Origin: Bacteroidales bacterium
GTDB taxonomy: Bacteria > Bacteroidota > Bacteroidia > Bacteroidales > ML635J-15
NCBI GenBank assembly: GCA_016937855.1
Contig: JAFGVU010000098.1
Span: 1-49,598 of the forward strand
Direction of reading: 5' to 3'
DNA: 49,598 bases
A program made the position numbers and the translations under genes. How positions within the stretch are numbered: the stretch's first letter is position 1; the number at the start of each line of letters is the position of its first letter. The notes beneath the pieces were generated by a model. That model saw only the letters and a program-made list of their open reading frames with translations, ran no database searches and was not told the DNA's origin. Below, piece by piece: positions 26,322 to 35,600 of the stretch.

Positions 26322-26446
26322 TAAATTAGCAAGTTTTATTTCCAAAATTAGCCAAAAAAAGTAAATTAAATTACAAAAAATACATAAATATAGTAATTCA
26401 ACTTGCCAAATTTACGTAAAAAAGGTAAGTTGACTTGCCAAATTTA
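26322..26446 (-). promoter_or_regulatory. Operator-like repeats upstream of the DUF4143 ATPase
   Basis: ACTTGCCAAATTTA occurs at 26401-26414 and 26433-26446 (period 32), each followed by a similar GTAAAAAA-like stretch. A close inverted copy, TAAATTAGCAAGT, is at 26322-26334. The set fills the gap between the DHOD-like gene and the ATPase gene and is best read as a regulatory region of the latter. The factor is unknown. Confidence 0.45.
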
Positions 26447-26475
26447 GTTAAAAAAATGTTAAAATTGTTGAATGA

Positions 26476-27465
26476 TTATTTTCCGCTATCCGAAAAATAC
26501 TTCATAAATTGAGCTCGCTGATAAGCTTGAGGATTAGCAATAGTTTCTTTATTTGCAATGCCAATTATATCACTAATGGACTTAAAATTGTTGTCGTTTA
26601 AATGTTTTTCGACCTCCTGAAGCATAATTGTAATATCACCAATTCCGTTTAAATAAAGTGCAGATACAATTTGAACTGCGTTTGCACCTGCCATTAGGTT
26701 TTTAATAATTGATTTGCCATCATGTATGCCTGTTGTAGCAGCAATGTCGCAGTTTAATTTGTTCGCCAGTATTCCGGTCCATCTTAAAACCATTGCATTT
26801 TCTTCGGGCGTGCTGTAAATATAGGCTGATTCAACTTTTTGAGTTCGGATATTGATGTCGGGAGAAAAGAAACGATTAAAAAATACCATTGCGTCTATTC
26901 CGGTCTCTGATAATTTTTTCGCGAAATTTGCAAATCCGGAGAAGTAATAACTCATTTTTATGGCAATTGGAATACTTGATACCGATTTTACCGATTTAAT
27001 GATGTCAAAATATGTCTGTTCTATTTCTTGTCCTGTCTTTTCTGTATCAGAAGGGAGGATAAAGATATTTAATTCCAGTCCGTCTGCGCCTGCATTTTCA
27101 ATTTTTTTTGCAAAATCAATCCATTCTCCGTCAGAATCACAGTTTATGCTTGCAATTATTGGTATGCTTGTGTTTTCTTTGGCGTCTTTAATTAGCTTGA
27201 GATAATTGTTAATTTTATTTTGCTTGGTGTAAAAACCGATGTAATTTTCAACGTCCGAATAAGAATCAAAAATGTTATTCATTCTTTGACTGTCGATATC
27301 CATTAAGATTTGCTCTTCGAAAAGGGATTTGAGAACAACAGCAGCAGCTCCGTGCTTTTCAAGTTTTACAATATTTTCGACATCTTCGCTTAATCCGCAA
27401 GCTCCAACTATTATTGGATTTTTTAGTTTTAATCCCATATAGGACGTTGACAAATCTATACTCAT
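26476..27465 (-). CDS. Dihydroorotate dehydrogenase-like flavoprotein (atypical active site)
   Basis: A 329-residue TIM-barrel protein of the DHO_dh superfamily (MGLKLKNPIIVGACGLS start, IASINCD, GADGLELN, ATTGIHDGKS, GANAVQIVSALY). The usual LNxSCPN active-site loop, which carries the catalytic Cys/Ser, is replaced here by LELNIFILPSD, and the barrel strand normally ending in KLSPN reads IKMSYYF. A role in pyrimidine synthesis is therefore unlikely. It begins 4 bp after the ferredoxin-GltD-like gene. The pairing recalls PreT/PreA, where a GltD-like subunit feeds electrons to a DHOD-like subunit, but this protein lacks PreA's ferredoxin domain. The start at 27465 (MSIDLS) avoids overlap. Confidence 0.8.
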   Translation of the reverse strand: MSIDLSTSYMGLKLKNPIIVGACGLSEDVENIVKLEKHGAAAVVLKSLFEEQILMDIDSQRMNNIFDSYSDVENYIGFYTKQNKINNYLKLIKDAKENTSIPIIASINCDSDGEWIDFAKKIENAGADGLELNIFILPSDTEKTGQEIEQTYFDIIKSVKSVSSIPIAIKMSYYFSGFANFAKKLSETGIDAMVFFNRFFSPDINIRTQKVESAYIYSTPEENAMVLRWTGILANKLNCDIAATTGIHDGKSIIKNLMAGANAVQIVSALYLNGIGDITIMLQEVEKHLNDNNFKSISDIIGIANKETIANPQAYQRAQFMKYFSDSGK

Positions 27466-27469
27466 ATTT

Positions 27470-29263
27470 TTACTTTTTGCTGTTAATATAATTATCAATA
27501 CCAATTGCTGCTTTATGTCCGTTTGCAATACCGTGAATTACATCAGGTCCCTGTATAATATCTCCACCAACAAATAGCCACTCTAAACTTGACTGGAAGT
27601 TATTATCAACGATTATTCTACCACGGTTGTCCATTTTTAGATTTTCTTTAATTTCATCAGTCAGATAAGATAAATCCATTCCCTGACCAATTGATTCTAT
27701 TACCATCTCGGCTTCAAAGAAATCTTTTATGTTCTCATCAAATTTTGGATTAAACCTTCCTTCCTCGTCAAATACTGAAAGGCATTTGATAACATGTAAG
27801 CCAGTTATTTTGTCGTTTTTGATTTCAATTGACTGAGGGCCCCAACCCGGAATAATTTGAGCATTTTCTTCTCTTGCTTCAACAATTTCTTCGCGGTCGG
27901 CAGGCATAATGTCTTCAGATTCAAGTGAGGTAGCGATAACATTTACTTTGCCAAATTTCTGGTTCTGTAAACGAGCCATCGAGCGTGTGATGTCCATTGC
28001 TACATTACCTCCACCAATTACCACCACTTTTTCTGCAACAGGAATTTCGTTCCCTAATGATATTTCTCGTAACAAATCGGTGGCAAAGTGAACATCTTTA
28101 TGTTCGGTTCCCGGTATTCTTGTACTTCGTCCTAAGTGAAGCCCTGTCCCGGTAAATACTGCATCAAAATCTTTGTGAAGTTGATCAAGAGTATTATCTT
28201 TTCCAATTGTTACATTGTATTTTATTTCTACTCCGAGAGATAATATATAGTTAATGTCTTTGTCAATTTGGTCGTAAGGCAGGCGATACTCCGGAATACC
28301 ATAACGCATCATACCACCGGCAAGAGGAAGTTTTTCAAAAATTGTACAAGAATAACCCATCAGAGCTAAATAGTGAGCAGCAGATAATCCTGAAGGTCCG
28401 GAACCGATAATTGCTATTTTTTTACCATTTTGTTCAATTGTATCAGTACCCAGAATTTCTTTAAATCTTTCTGATGGATTTTGATCGGCAATATATCTCT
28501 TTAACCAACGAATTGAAAGAGGATCACCGGTATGTCCAACAGAACAAACTGTTTCACATTTGTGAGTGCAAATTCTGCCGCAAATTTCAGGTAAAGGGTT
28601 AGTGTCATAAAGAATACGAAGACCTTCTTCTAAATCATCGTTTCGAATTGCTCTGATATATTCCGGAATACCCATGTGAGCCGGACAAGTGGCAGTACAT
28701 ATTCCGCATTCAACACAACGATCGGCTTCTTTTAATGCTTGCTCTTTAGAGTATCCCTGAACAATTTCTATAAATGACTTGTCGCGATCTTCTGGATGCA
28801 ATTCTTGCATATCAACTCGATTAGGATCGTAAAGGTTATAATCCGGTTTTTTCCAACCTTTTTCAGAATTGTTCCACGGTTTATCGTCCGCACCCGGTAT
28901 AAATAGAAAATTGTCGGCATCTTCGTCAATCCACTTAAACTCGTTCGACATAGAAAGTGAGTTTGTTGTGCAAATATCTACACATAGAGCGCACCAACAA
29001 CATCTGCCGTAATCAATTTTTGGGCGTAATCCACTATCTCCATCTTTGGTTTCGATTCCTTCAACCGGCACCAAGTCAATTGCAGCATTTTGGCAAATGT
29101 CTTCGCAAGTTCCACAACCTATACATTTATCAATTTCATTTTTATGAAAGCCTCGATATCTGTCTGCACCTTCGCGTTCGAGAGGTTTTTTTACGGTTAG
29201 CGGCTCATTTACTAAATGTTTCCAAGCAGTAAAAGGTGATAATATGTCGTTAATTTTTCCCAT
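27470..29263 (-). CDS. Ferredoxin (NuoI/MbxN-like) fused to GltD/NfnB-like flavoprotein
   Basis: A 597-residue protein. The N-terminal 8Fe ferredoxin has C47/50/53/57 and C88/91/94/98. The GltD-type iron-sulphur domain has C183/186/189/193 and C228/232/236/240. The FAD Rossmann motif is IAIIGSGPSGLSAA (about 284-297), and the NAD(P) motif is GGGNVAMD (417-424). In the operon it takes the place of the NuoI/MbxN ferredoxin subunit and adds an NfnB/GltD module. It would link ferredoxin-level electrons to NAD(P)H, the signature of Mbx-Nfn-type complexes. It sits 50 bp after the NuoD-like gene. The direction of electron flow and cofactor specificity are not determinable here. Confidence 0.85.
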   Translation of the reverse strand: MGKINDILSPFTAWKHLVNEPLTVKKPLEREGADRYRGFHKNEIDKCIGCGTCEDICQNAAIDLVPVEGIETKDGDSGLRPKIDYGRCCWCALCVDICTTNSLSMSNEFKWIDEDADNFLFIPGADDKPWNNSEKGWKKPDYNLYDPNRVDMQELHPEDRDKSFIEIVQGYSKEQALKEADRCVECGICTATCPAHMGIPEYIRAIRNDDLEEGLRILYDTNPLPEICGRICTHKCETVCSVGHTGDPLSIRWLKRYIADQNPSERFKEILGTDTIEQNGKKIAIIGSGPSGLSAAHYLALMGYSCTIFEKLPLAGGMMRYGIPEYRLPYDQIDKDINYILSLGVEIKYNVTIGKDNTLDQLHKDFDAVFTGTGLHLGRSTRIPGTEHKDVHFATDLLREISLGNEIPVAEKVVVIGGGNVAMDITRSMARLQNQKFGKVNVIATSLESEDIMPADREEIVEAREENAQIIPGWGPQSIEIKNDKITGLHVIKCLSVFDEEGRFNPKFDENIKDFFEAEMVIESIGQGMDLSYLTDEIKENLKMDNRGRIIVDNNFQSSLEWLFVGGDIIQGPDVIHGIANGHKAAIGIDNYINSKK

Positions 29264-29313
29264 AGTAAATTTATTAAGTGCCTAAAGTTCAAAGTGAACT
29301 AGAGTGCCTAAAG

Positions 29314-30501
29314 TTATCTTTCAATTTCCGGTGGATATGTGTGCAGCGAAACCATCAGACCTGCAATATCTGCCAAATTACAGTTAATAATCATTTTTTC
29401 TAACAGCGAAACAGCATGTGTATAACTTGGACCTCTTACATTTATTCTTCTTGGATATTCCGATCCGTCAGAAACCATATAATAGCCATATTCTCCACGT
29501 GTACATTCGGCTTTAGAGTATGTTTCTCCTGCGGGAACTTTCCAATGTAAAACGTTTGGTGTTTCTGCACGAATTTCGCCTTTTTGAGGCATTTTTGCCA
29601 TGATTTGACGAATCAGATCAACACTCATAAGCAAATCTCTTCTTCTTACATCGGCTCTGTTGTATATGTCCGAGTGTGTTGCTGTAACAGCTTCGAAATC
29701 TAGTTGAGGATAAACAAGATATGGATTGTCTTTTCTGACATCTAATGGTACTCCTGCTGCTCTTGCATTTGGTCCTGTGATTCCAAATTTGTATATCCAA
29801 TCTTTTTCAATTATACCCATATCCACCGAACGTTTCTTGAAAACCGCATTGTTGAACATTACTCTTTCAACGTCTTTCATCATTTGCTCGATGAACTTGA
29901 GGTTTTCTTCCATTCTTTGTTTGAATCCTGAAGGTAATAAACCTCTTACTCCACCGGGAATAATATACATGTGATATACACGACCTCCGGTAAGTTCTTC
30001 AAATCTGTCAAGCATTGAATCTCGAAGGTAGTTTGTCCATTGTCCGATTATCCCTTGTCCAAATGCTCCGGCTTGTCCGCCAATCCACATTAAGTAGCTT
30101 GCTAAACGTGCCATTTCGAGAACCAATGTTCTAAGCCATTTTGCCGATTCGGGTATTTCGATTCCTGCAAGCTCTTCCATCGCGGATGCAAAGCAATACT
30201 CGTTAAAATCGGGTTCAGGAACAGCCACACGACAGACGATTGGGAAACATTGGATATATTTTCTTCGTTCCATTAATTTCTCGAATCCTCTGTGAAGATA
30301 ACCAACATGTGTTTCGCAGTCCATTACCTCGTCTCCAAGAAGAGTAATTTCTAGCGACATGTTTCCAGTAATACCCGGGTGCTGAGGTCCGTGCCACAGT
30401 TTTAGGTATTTATGCGAGCTTAAATCGATATCAATTTTTCCTTGTTCATTCTTTTCCGGGAATAAACTTCTGTCTTCTTTAATGTTAAATAGTTTACTCA
30501 T
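29314..30501 (-). CDS. NuoD/MbxL-like large subunit without [NiFe] ligands
   Basis: A 395-residue homologue of complex I 49-kDa (NuoD) and [NiFe]-hydrogenase large subunits. Conserved family segments are HGPQHPG (37-43), HVGYLHRGFEKLMERRKY and FGITGPNARAAG. Neither hydrogenase cysteine pair is present: the N-terminal site reads QCFPIVCR (C85, C90, spacing four), and the C-terminus ends HTYPPEIER with no DPCxxC. The MDY segment that carries the quinone tyrosine in complex I is also missing, replaced by VAVPEPD. This points to the Mbx (MBS)-type, neither hydrogen- nor quinone-reactive. It overlaps the NuoC-like gene by 8 bp. Confidence 0.88.
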   Translation of the reverse strand: MSKLFNIKEDRSLFPEKNEQGKIDIDLSSHKYLKLWHGPQHPGITGNMSLEITLLGDEVMDCETHVGYLHRGFEKLMERRKYIQCFPIVCRVAVPEPDFNEYCFASAMEELAGIEIPESAKWLRTLVLEMARLASYLMWIGGQAGAFGQGIIGQWTNYLRDSMLDRFEELTGGRVYHMYIIPGGVRGLLPSGFKQRMEENLKFIEQMMKDVERVMFNNAVFKKRSVDMGIIEKDWIYKFGITGPNARAAGVPLDVRKDNPYLVYPQLDFEAVTATHSDIYNRADVRRRDLLMSVDLIRQIMAKMPQKGEIRAETPNVLHWKVPAGETYSKAECTRGEYGYYMVSDGSEYPRRINVRGPSYTHAVSLLEKMIINCNLADIAGLMVSLHTYPPEIER

Positions 30502-31021
30502 CTGGATATAATTTTTGTTTCATGTACTCTGCCGGAACATTTTTAGTTCTGCCTTCGCGAGGGAAATATGTTTCTTCGGAATAATTTTTTGTGTCAAAAT
30601 CACGTCTGTATGGTGGAATCTCGTGCCAGCCTTCTAAAATAAATGGTTTGTCAACACCCGGACTACCGGGAAAATCGATTCCAAACATCTCTTTAAGCTC
30701 TCGTTGATATGTAGCCGCTTGTTCCCACAAATGATGTATCGAGAACATTTCGGCATTTTCTCTATCTATCATTACTCTAACCACAAAACTGTTTTTTGTT
30801 GTAGGATTATTAATTAGATAGGATAGCTGAAATTTGTTTTTTTCTAACCAATCAACTGCGGTAATAATGGATAAGTGTAAAAAACCTTCTTCATTTTTTA
30901 GCCTAGTGATGAAGTCAACAGCTTTATCTTTATCAACTGTGATTAAAGCCAAACTCTTATTCTGCTGCTTAAAATCACCTATTGGATATAATTCTTGTAA
31001 TCTGTCAATAATTTCTTTCAT
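30494..31021 (-). CDS. NuoC/MbxK-like 30-kDa subunit
   Basis: A 175-residue protein of the complex I 30-kDa family. It has HLSIITAVDW, the helix EQAATYQRELKEMFGIDF and the family signature GWHEIPPYRRDFD near residue 130. It is a structural partner of the NuoD-like subunit in the peripheral arm. It lies 11 bp after the NuoB-like gene and overlaps the NuoD-like gene by 8 bp. The length fits separate NuoC/MbxK subunits and not the fused NuoCD forms. Confidence 0.88.
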   Translation of the reverse strand: MKEIIDRLQELYPIGDFKQQNKSLALITVDKDKAVDFITRLKNEEGFLHLSIITAVDWLEKNKFQLSYLINNPTTKNSFVVRVMIDRENAEMFSIHHLWEQAATYQRELKEMFGIDFPGSPGVDKPFILEGWHEIPPYRRDFDTKNYSEETYFPREGRTKNVPAEYMKQKLYPDE

Positions 31022-31032
31022 TTGCTCAGATT

Positions 31033-31677
31033 TTACCAGTTATAATCGGGCATATCCCAATCTTTAATAATTTTTTTCTGATTTGCTTTGTACCATGCAA
31101 ATTCTTCGGCATATTTATTATAGCCTTCGCCTCTGCCTTCACGAATGATTTTCTTTAATTGATCAAATCCTGCCAAGAGAGCTTCGGGACGTGGCATACA
31201 GCCGGCAACATAAACATCTACCGGGAGATAGTAGTCTAATCTGTTTATTGTATTATAACTATCCCAGTACATACCTCCGTTGATAGTGCAACTTCCCAAT
31301 GCCATAACATATTTAGGACCTTGCATTTGCTCGTATGTTCGGATAACTCTTTTCAGAGTTTTTACTGATAGGTACCCGGACACAACAAATACATCGGCTT
31401 GTCGTGGAGTAGGTCGCCATTGAATTCCGTAGCGGTATGCATCAAATTTTGGTGTCATCAGTGGACGCATTTCTATTGCACCGCAACCTGTCCCAAAACC
31501 TAAAACCCATAAAGATCTACTACGCGCCCAATTTCTGAAGTTTTCTAGAATAGCAATTGAGGAGGCTTTGTGAACTTCGGGCAAATCTTCACAAAAATAA
31601 TCCTGCAATGGATTTACTTCAATCGGATCTCCCTCGGGAGAATATACAATTCTTTTTTCTGTATGCTCTTTACTCAT
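31033..31677 (-). CDS. NuoB/MbxJ-like small subunit with altered cluster ligands
   Basis: A 214-residue homologue of complex I subunit NuoB and hydrogenase small subunits. It binds the terminal [4Fe-4S] cluster next to the NuoD-like subunit. Two ligand sites are normal (GSCTINGG and GCMPRPEAL). At the first site, where complex I has a Cys-Cys pair before AIEM and hydrogenases have CxxC, the sequence is GTGCGAIEM with a single Cys. One cluster ligand may be substituted. It follows the NuoH-like gene by 11 bp. The overall assignment is firm; the cluster geometry is uncertain. Confidence 0.88.
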   Translation of the reverse strand: MSKEHTEKRIVYSPEGDPIEVNPLQDYFCEDLPEVHKASSIAILENFRNWARSRSLWVLGFGTGCGAIEMRPLMTPKFDAYRYGIQWRPTPRQADVFVVSGYLSVKTLKRVIRTYEQMQGPKYVMALGSCTINGGMYWDSYNTINRLDYYLPVDVYVAGCMPRPEALLAGFDQLKKIIREGRGEGYNKYAEEFAWYKANQKKIIKDWDMPDYNW

Positions 31678-31688
31678 ATTATTATCTC

Positions 31689-32603
31689 TTAAAAGAATTT
31701 AGAAACTACTACTGCTGCTACACCAATTATAAGAGGTACTCCCAAATACCATCTTACCGATTGATCAACTCTGAATCTTGGGAATGCAACTCCGACAAAA
31801 ACCGACCACATATATATAAAGAAAGTCTTTATTATGAGTTCGCCCCAATTGGTTGCACCACCAAATAGTAAATTCATAAATAATATCAATTTCGCTATCG
31901 GGAATATTGCACGATTTAGTTGTAATACTCCAAGAAATCCTGAATGAAACTCTGTTGGAGGTCCAATTGGAATTTCTTGTGGTGCTAAAACAACATCAAA
32001 AGGACTACGCCCCATTGCTGCTAAAAATGCAAGAAGTAAAGCTATGCTGGCAAGTGGATTTGTAAAAAACGACCAGTTTAGTATTCCTCCTTGTTGTGCA
32101 GCAACTATTTCTGATACGTTTAAGGTATTATACTGTACAGCTAATGACAGTACCCCTAAAGTTAAGGGGAGCTCGTATGCTGTTACTTGGCTTAATCCTC
32201 TTGATACTCCAATTGCTGAATTTGGGTGCCCACTTTCTGCAGCTCCTAGTGCCATACCTAAGACTCCAAAAAATTGGAAATATAGGATTAGTAGCAAATC
32301 ACCGCTAAAGGAAAAGTTTTGAAACATATTATTCCCAAAAATTACTGGAATAAACAATAACAATCCAATACCTCCTGTTAGCCTAAATACCGGTGCAATG
32401 TAATACATTATACCATGACTTATACGTGTGCGTTTTGAATAATTCTTAATGATGTCTATGTAAGGTTGATAGAAAGGAATACCGTATCTTCGACCTACTC
32501 GTGCACCAATTTTCCTGACGATTCCTTGCACTATTAGTCCATAGTTTAAAACTATAAATATTGTGAGAAGTGCAAATAATATCTGTTTAATTAATGGGTC
32601 CAT
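31689..32603 (-). CDS. NuoH/MbxM-like membrane subunit
   Basis: A 304-residue polytopic protein of the NuoH/HyfC family with about eight membrane helices. GLIVQGIVRKIGARVGRRYG near the N-terminus and the conserved loops ESGHPNSAIGVSRGLSQV and PQEIPIGPPTEFHSGF are visible. In complex I-like enzymes this subunit connects the redox arm to the ion-pumping arm. The start codon overlaps the stop of the double MrpD gene by one base. It is located where mbxM lies in archaeal operons, between the antiporter genes and the NuoB-like gene. Confidence 0.9.
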   Translation of the reverse strand: MDPLIKQILFALLTIFIVLNYGLIVQGIVRKIGARVGRRYGIPFYQPYIDIIKNYSKRTRISHGIMYYIAPVFRLTGGIGLLLFIPVIFGNNMFQNFSFSGDLLLILYFQFFGVLGMALGAAESGHPNSAIGVSRGLSQVTAYELPLTLGVLSLAVQYNTLNVSEIVAAQQGGILNWSFFTNPLASIALLLAFLAAMGRSPFDVVLAPQEIPIGPPTEFHSGFLGVLQLNRAIFPIAKLILFMNLLFGGATNWGELIIKTFFIYMWSVFVGVAFPRFRVDQSVRWYLGVPLIIGVAAVVVSKFF

Positions 32604-35600
32604 TAAAATCCTCCAAATGATATTAAGTAAATAACTAAAATGAATGCCACTATATGTATTAGGTAAGACTGAGCATTACCATTGTAGATTTTGGTGAATT
32701 TGTCAGATACTGAATGTGCTCCTTCGTCAACTCTATGCCAGAAGTTTGTAATTCCAGGAGCAACTAAAAAACCTATAGCTTTTTTATATGGAGCAAAAAA
32801 GTTAAATGCATAATGTGTTGTTTCTGGTAGGAAAGGTCTTTCTGCTGCATAACCGATGTTAAATTGCTTAACTTTTTTGGCATTACGATTCATAAACACC
32901 AACCATCCAAAAACTATTGCAAAAACTCCGACAACAATAAACATTACAGTTTTACCATTCCAGTATCCAAGAGCAGTTGTTGCCATTTGTCCATCCCATG
33001 TTATTGCTCCATCAGGGAAATATGGCATAAGCATATCTCCAATAGGTTTTAAAAGTGAATTTGGTAACATCGAGAATAACATGATAACCATTAAAATTGC
33101 ATATTGTGGAACTAAAATCCAGAAAGGAGCTTCTTTAACATTTCTATGTTCATCTTTTGGTTGGCCAAGGAAAATGCTGTGAATTAGTCTAAAGCAATAT
33201 AAGAAAGCAATTATTCCAGAAAAGAATAGAACTGCACCTTGTAAAAACCATTGTTTTTCTACTACTGCCTGAAAAAACAACCATTTGCCGGCAAAACCTG
33301 TTAATGGAGGAACGCCTGCCAAAACAATAATTCCAATTAAAACCGATATGAAAGAAAATGGCATTTTCTTGATTAACCCGCCCATTTTGTACATGTCTTT
33401 TGTCTTTAATCTCCAGACAACACCCCCAATTGCTAAGAAAAGTAGCGCTTTAAACATAAAGTGAGTTACTGAGAACGAAATTGCCGTTAACCAACCAAGG
33501 TGTGACATTAATGAAAGCCCAAAGAGAACATATCCCAAAGCACCAATACTTGAGTATGCAAGTAGTCGTTTTGCATCTTCTTGAAAAGCAGCCATCATAT
33601 TTCCCATTAAAGCTGTAATAACACCAACCCAGCTAAGAATATATGCAAAACTGATATTACCAATAAATTGTTCTCCCATTGCAAGGAATAGCATTATCAA
33701 ACCAAATACTCCGGCTTTTAATAATATTGCGGACACCATTGGAGACACATCGGCTTCTGCTTCGGCATGAGCACCGGGCAACCAAATATGAAGACCGATT
33801 GATGCTGTCTTTGTCATAAACCCGATTGCTAATAATCCAAATATCCATGGGGCATATAACTCTATGTTCGATAAAATGCCAATCGAAATATCCGGTTTGC
33901 CAATGGCCGCAAGACCAAATCCTGCAAGAATCAGATAAGCACCACCAATTGAGAATAAAATGTAACTTAATGCGTGTTTAATCGATTTTTTGCCCCTGAG
34001 AATCAGAAAGTAAGAACCAATAGTCATTAGTTCCCAGGCAAAAAAGAATTCTAAAGTAGTTGTAGCTTCAACTAAACCAATTAGTCCGGCAAACATCATT
34101 AACGCAAACGGATAAAAACCCTGACGCTTGCCCTTATATGCATAACCAGCTATTAGTGTCAATATACCACCAATAATAAAGATGGCAGCAAAGATGACTT
34201 GAAGCTCGTTGTAGGATTCGTAGTTGAAGTAAAAGTAAGCTGCCATTGCTGCAATTGCAAGTGTATTCTTGATAAATACGGGTAGAAATTCGATAAATGC
34301 AAATCCTAATGCTACAGCCAAAGGTAGATAATTGATTAAACTTGCATAAGGATGCTCGCTACTTACGTAATAACCTGCACCAAAGGCTGCTGCTGCAAAT
34401 AATAATAATGGTATGATTTGATGAATTTTTGCTTTCAGTTTTGTTTCAATTATAATATCATTCTTTACTGCATATCCCAGCCATCTAAACATGTAAACAA
34501 CCTCAAAAAATGATCCTATCAAAACGGCAAATATCCATATAAAGTTTTTTGTTTCTGCCAGATGCATAACTAATTCCCATTTGCCAAAGAATCCCGGAAA
34601 CGGAGGAAGGCCGGTTAAAGCAAAAATAAAAACTCCGAAAAGCACAAGCAACAACTTGTTGCTTCTTAATACTGACCAATTTTTGATGGACTCTTGTTTG
34701 ACAATTCCTGCAATCCAGAATAATCCTGATTTTGCTAGGAAATGACTTATTAGTATTGAAATAACAATAAAATATGTGTATTCTCCAATTACAGAAGAAA
34801 TACCGATAACTGCTGCCAATAAACCAATTTGAGAAATAGACGAATAGCCTAACATCCTGTTTGGATTATCTTGACGCATTCCCATTAAATTTGAGAATAC
34901 AAAAGTAATAATACCGATTGCAGCAATTAAAAATTGTAAATTCTCAGGGGCAAAAGGCAATAATTTCATTAAAACAAAAACTGTAGCTGTTGCATAAGCA
35001 GAAGATAGGAGTGAACTAACTCCACTCTCGGCTGATGAGTAAACATCTAATCCCCAACCATTTGCCGGAAAAGGTTTCATCTCAAGTACAATTGCAATCA
35101 TTAAAAAGAAAATCGCTATCGAAAGACCTTTTGCTGCTTCTAGATTTTGGGTTAAAATATGATCGATGTTTAGTGATCCTGCATAGTTGTAAATAAATGC
35201 AATTCCTAATAAAAGCAATCCGGAGATAATCCCTGTTGCTATCATAAACTTAAACCCTGCCGATATACTTTTTGTATTTTGTGTTAAGACTATTAAACCT
35301 GCAACAGCAATACTGCTTATCTCGAGGAAAACAAAGAGGTTAAACAAATCGCGCGTCATTACTACTACGTTTAATCCCATTATAAGCATTAGTAAAGCAA
35401 TAAATGAATTTTTACCTGCAGCTTTTAGTCGGTCAAACATATATAATCCACCAAATAAGCCAATAGCATTTATCATCATAGTGAAAAGAGCTTCTTCTTT
35501 ACCCATCATAAGGTTAATAGAGAAAGGTGGCTTAAATGCTGTTGTAAATATGTGGTAAGTTTCGATATCAGCAGTAACGAAATTATAAAACCATTGTGCA

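Noticed and set aside
29314-31677. Canonical [NiFe] hydrogenase
   Set aside because: The N- and C-terminal CxxC pairs of the large subunit are both absent, so a hydrogen-reacting site cannot be supported.
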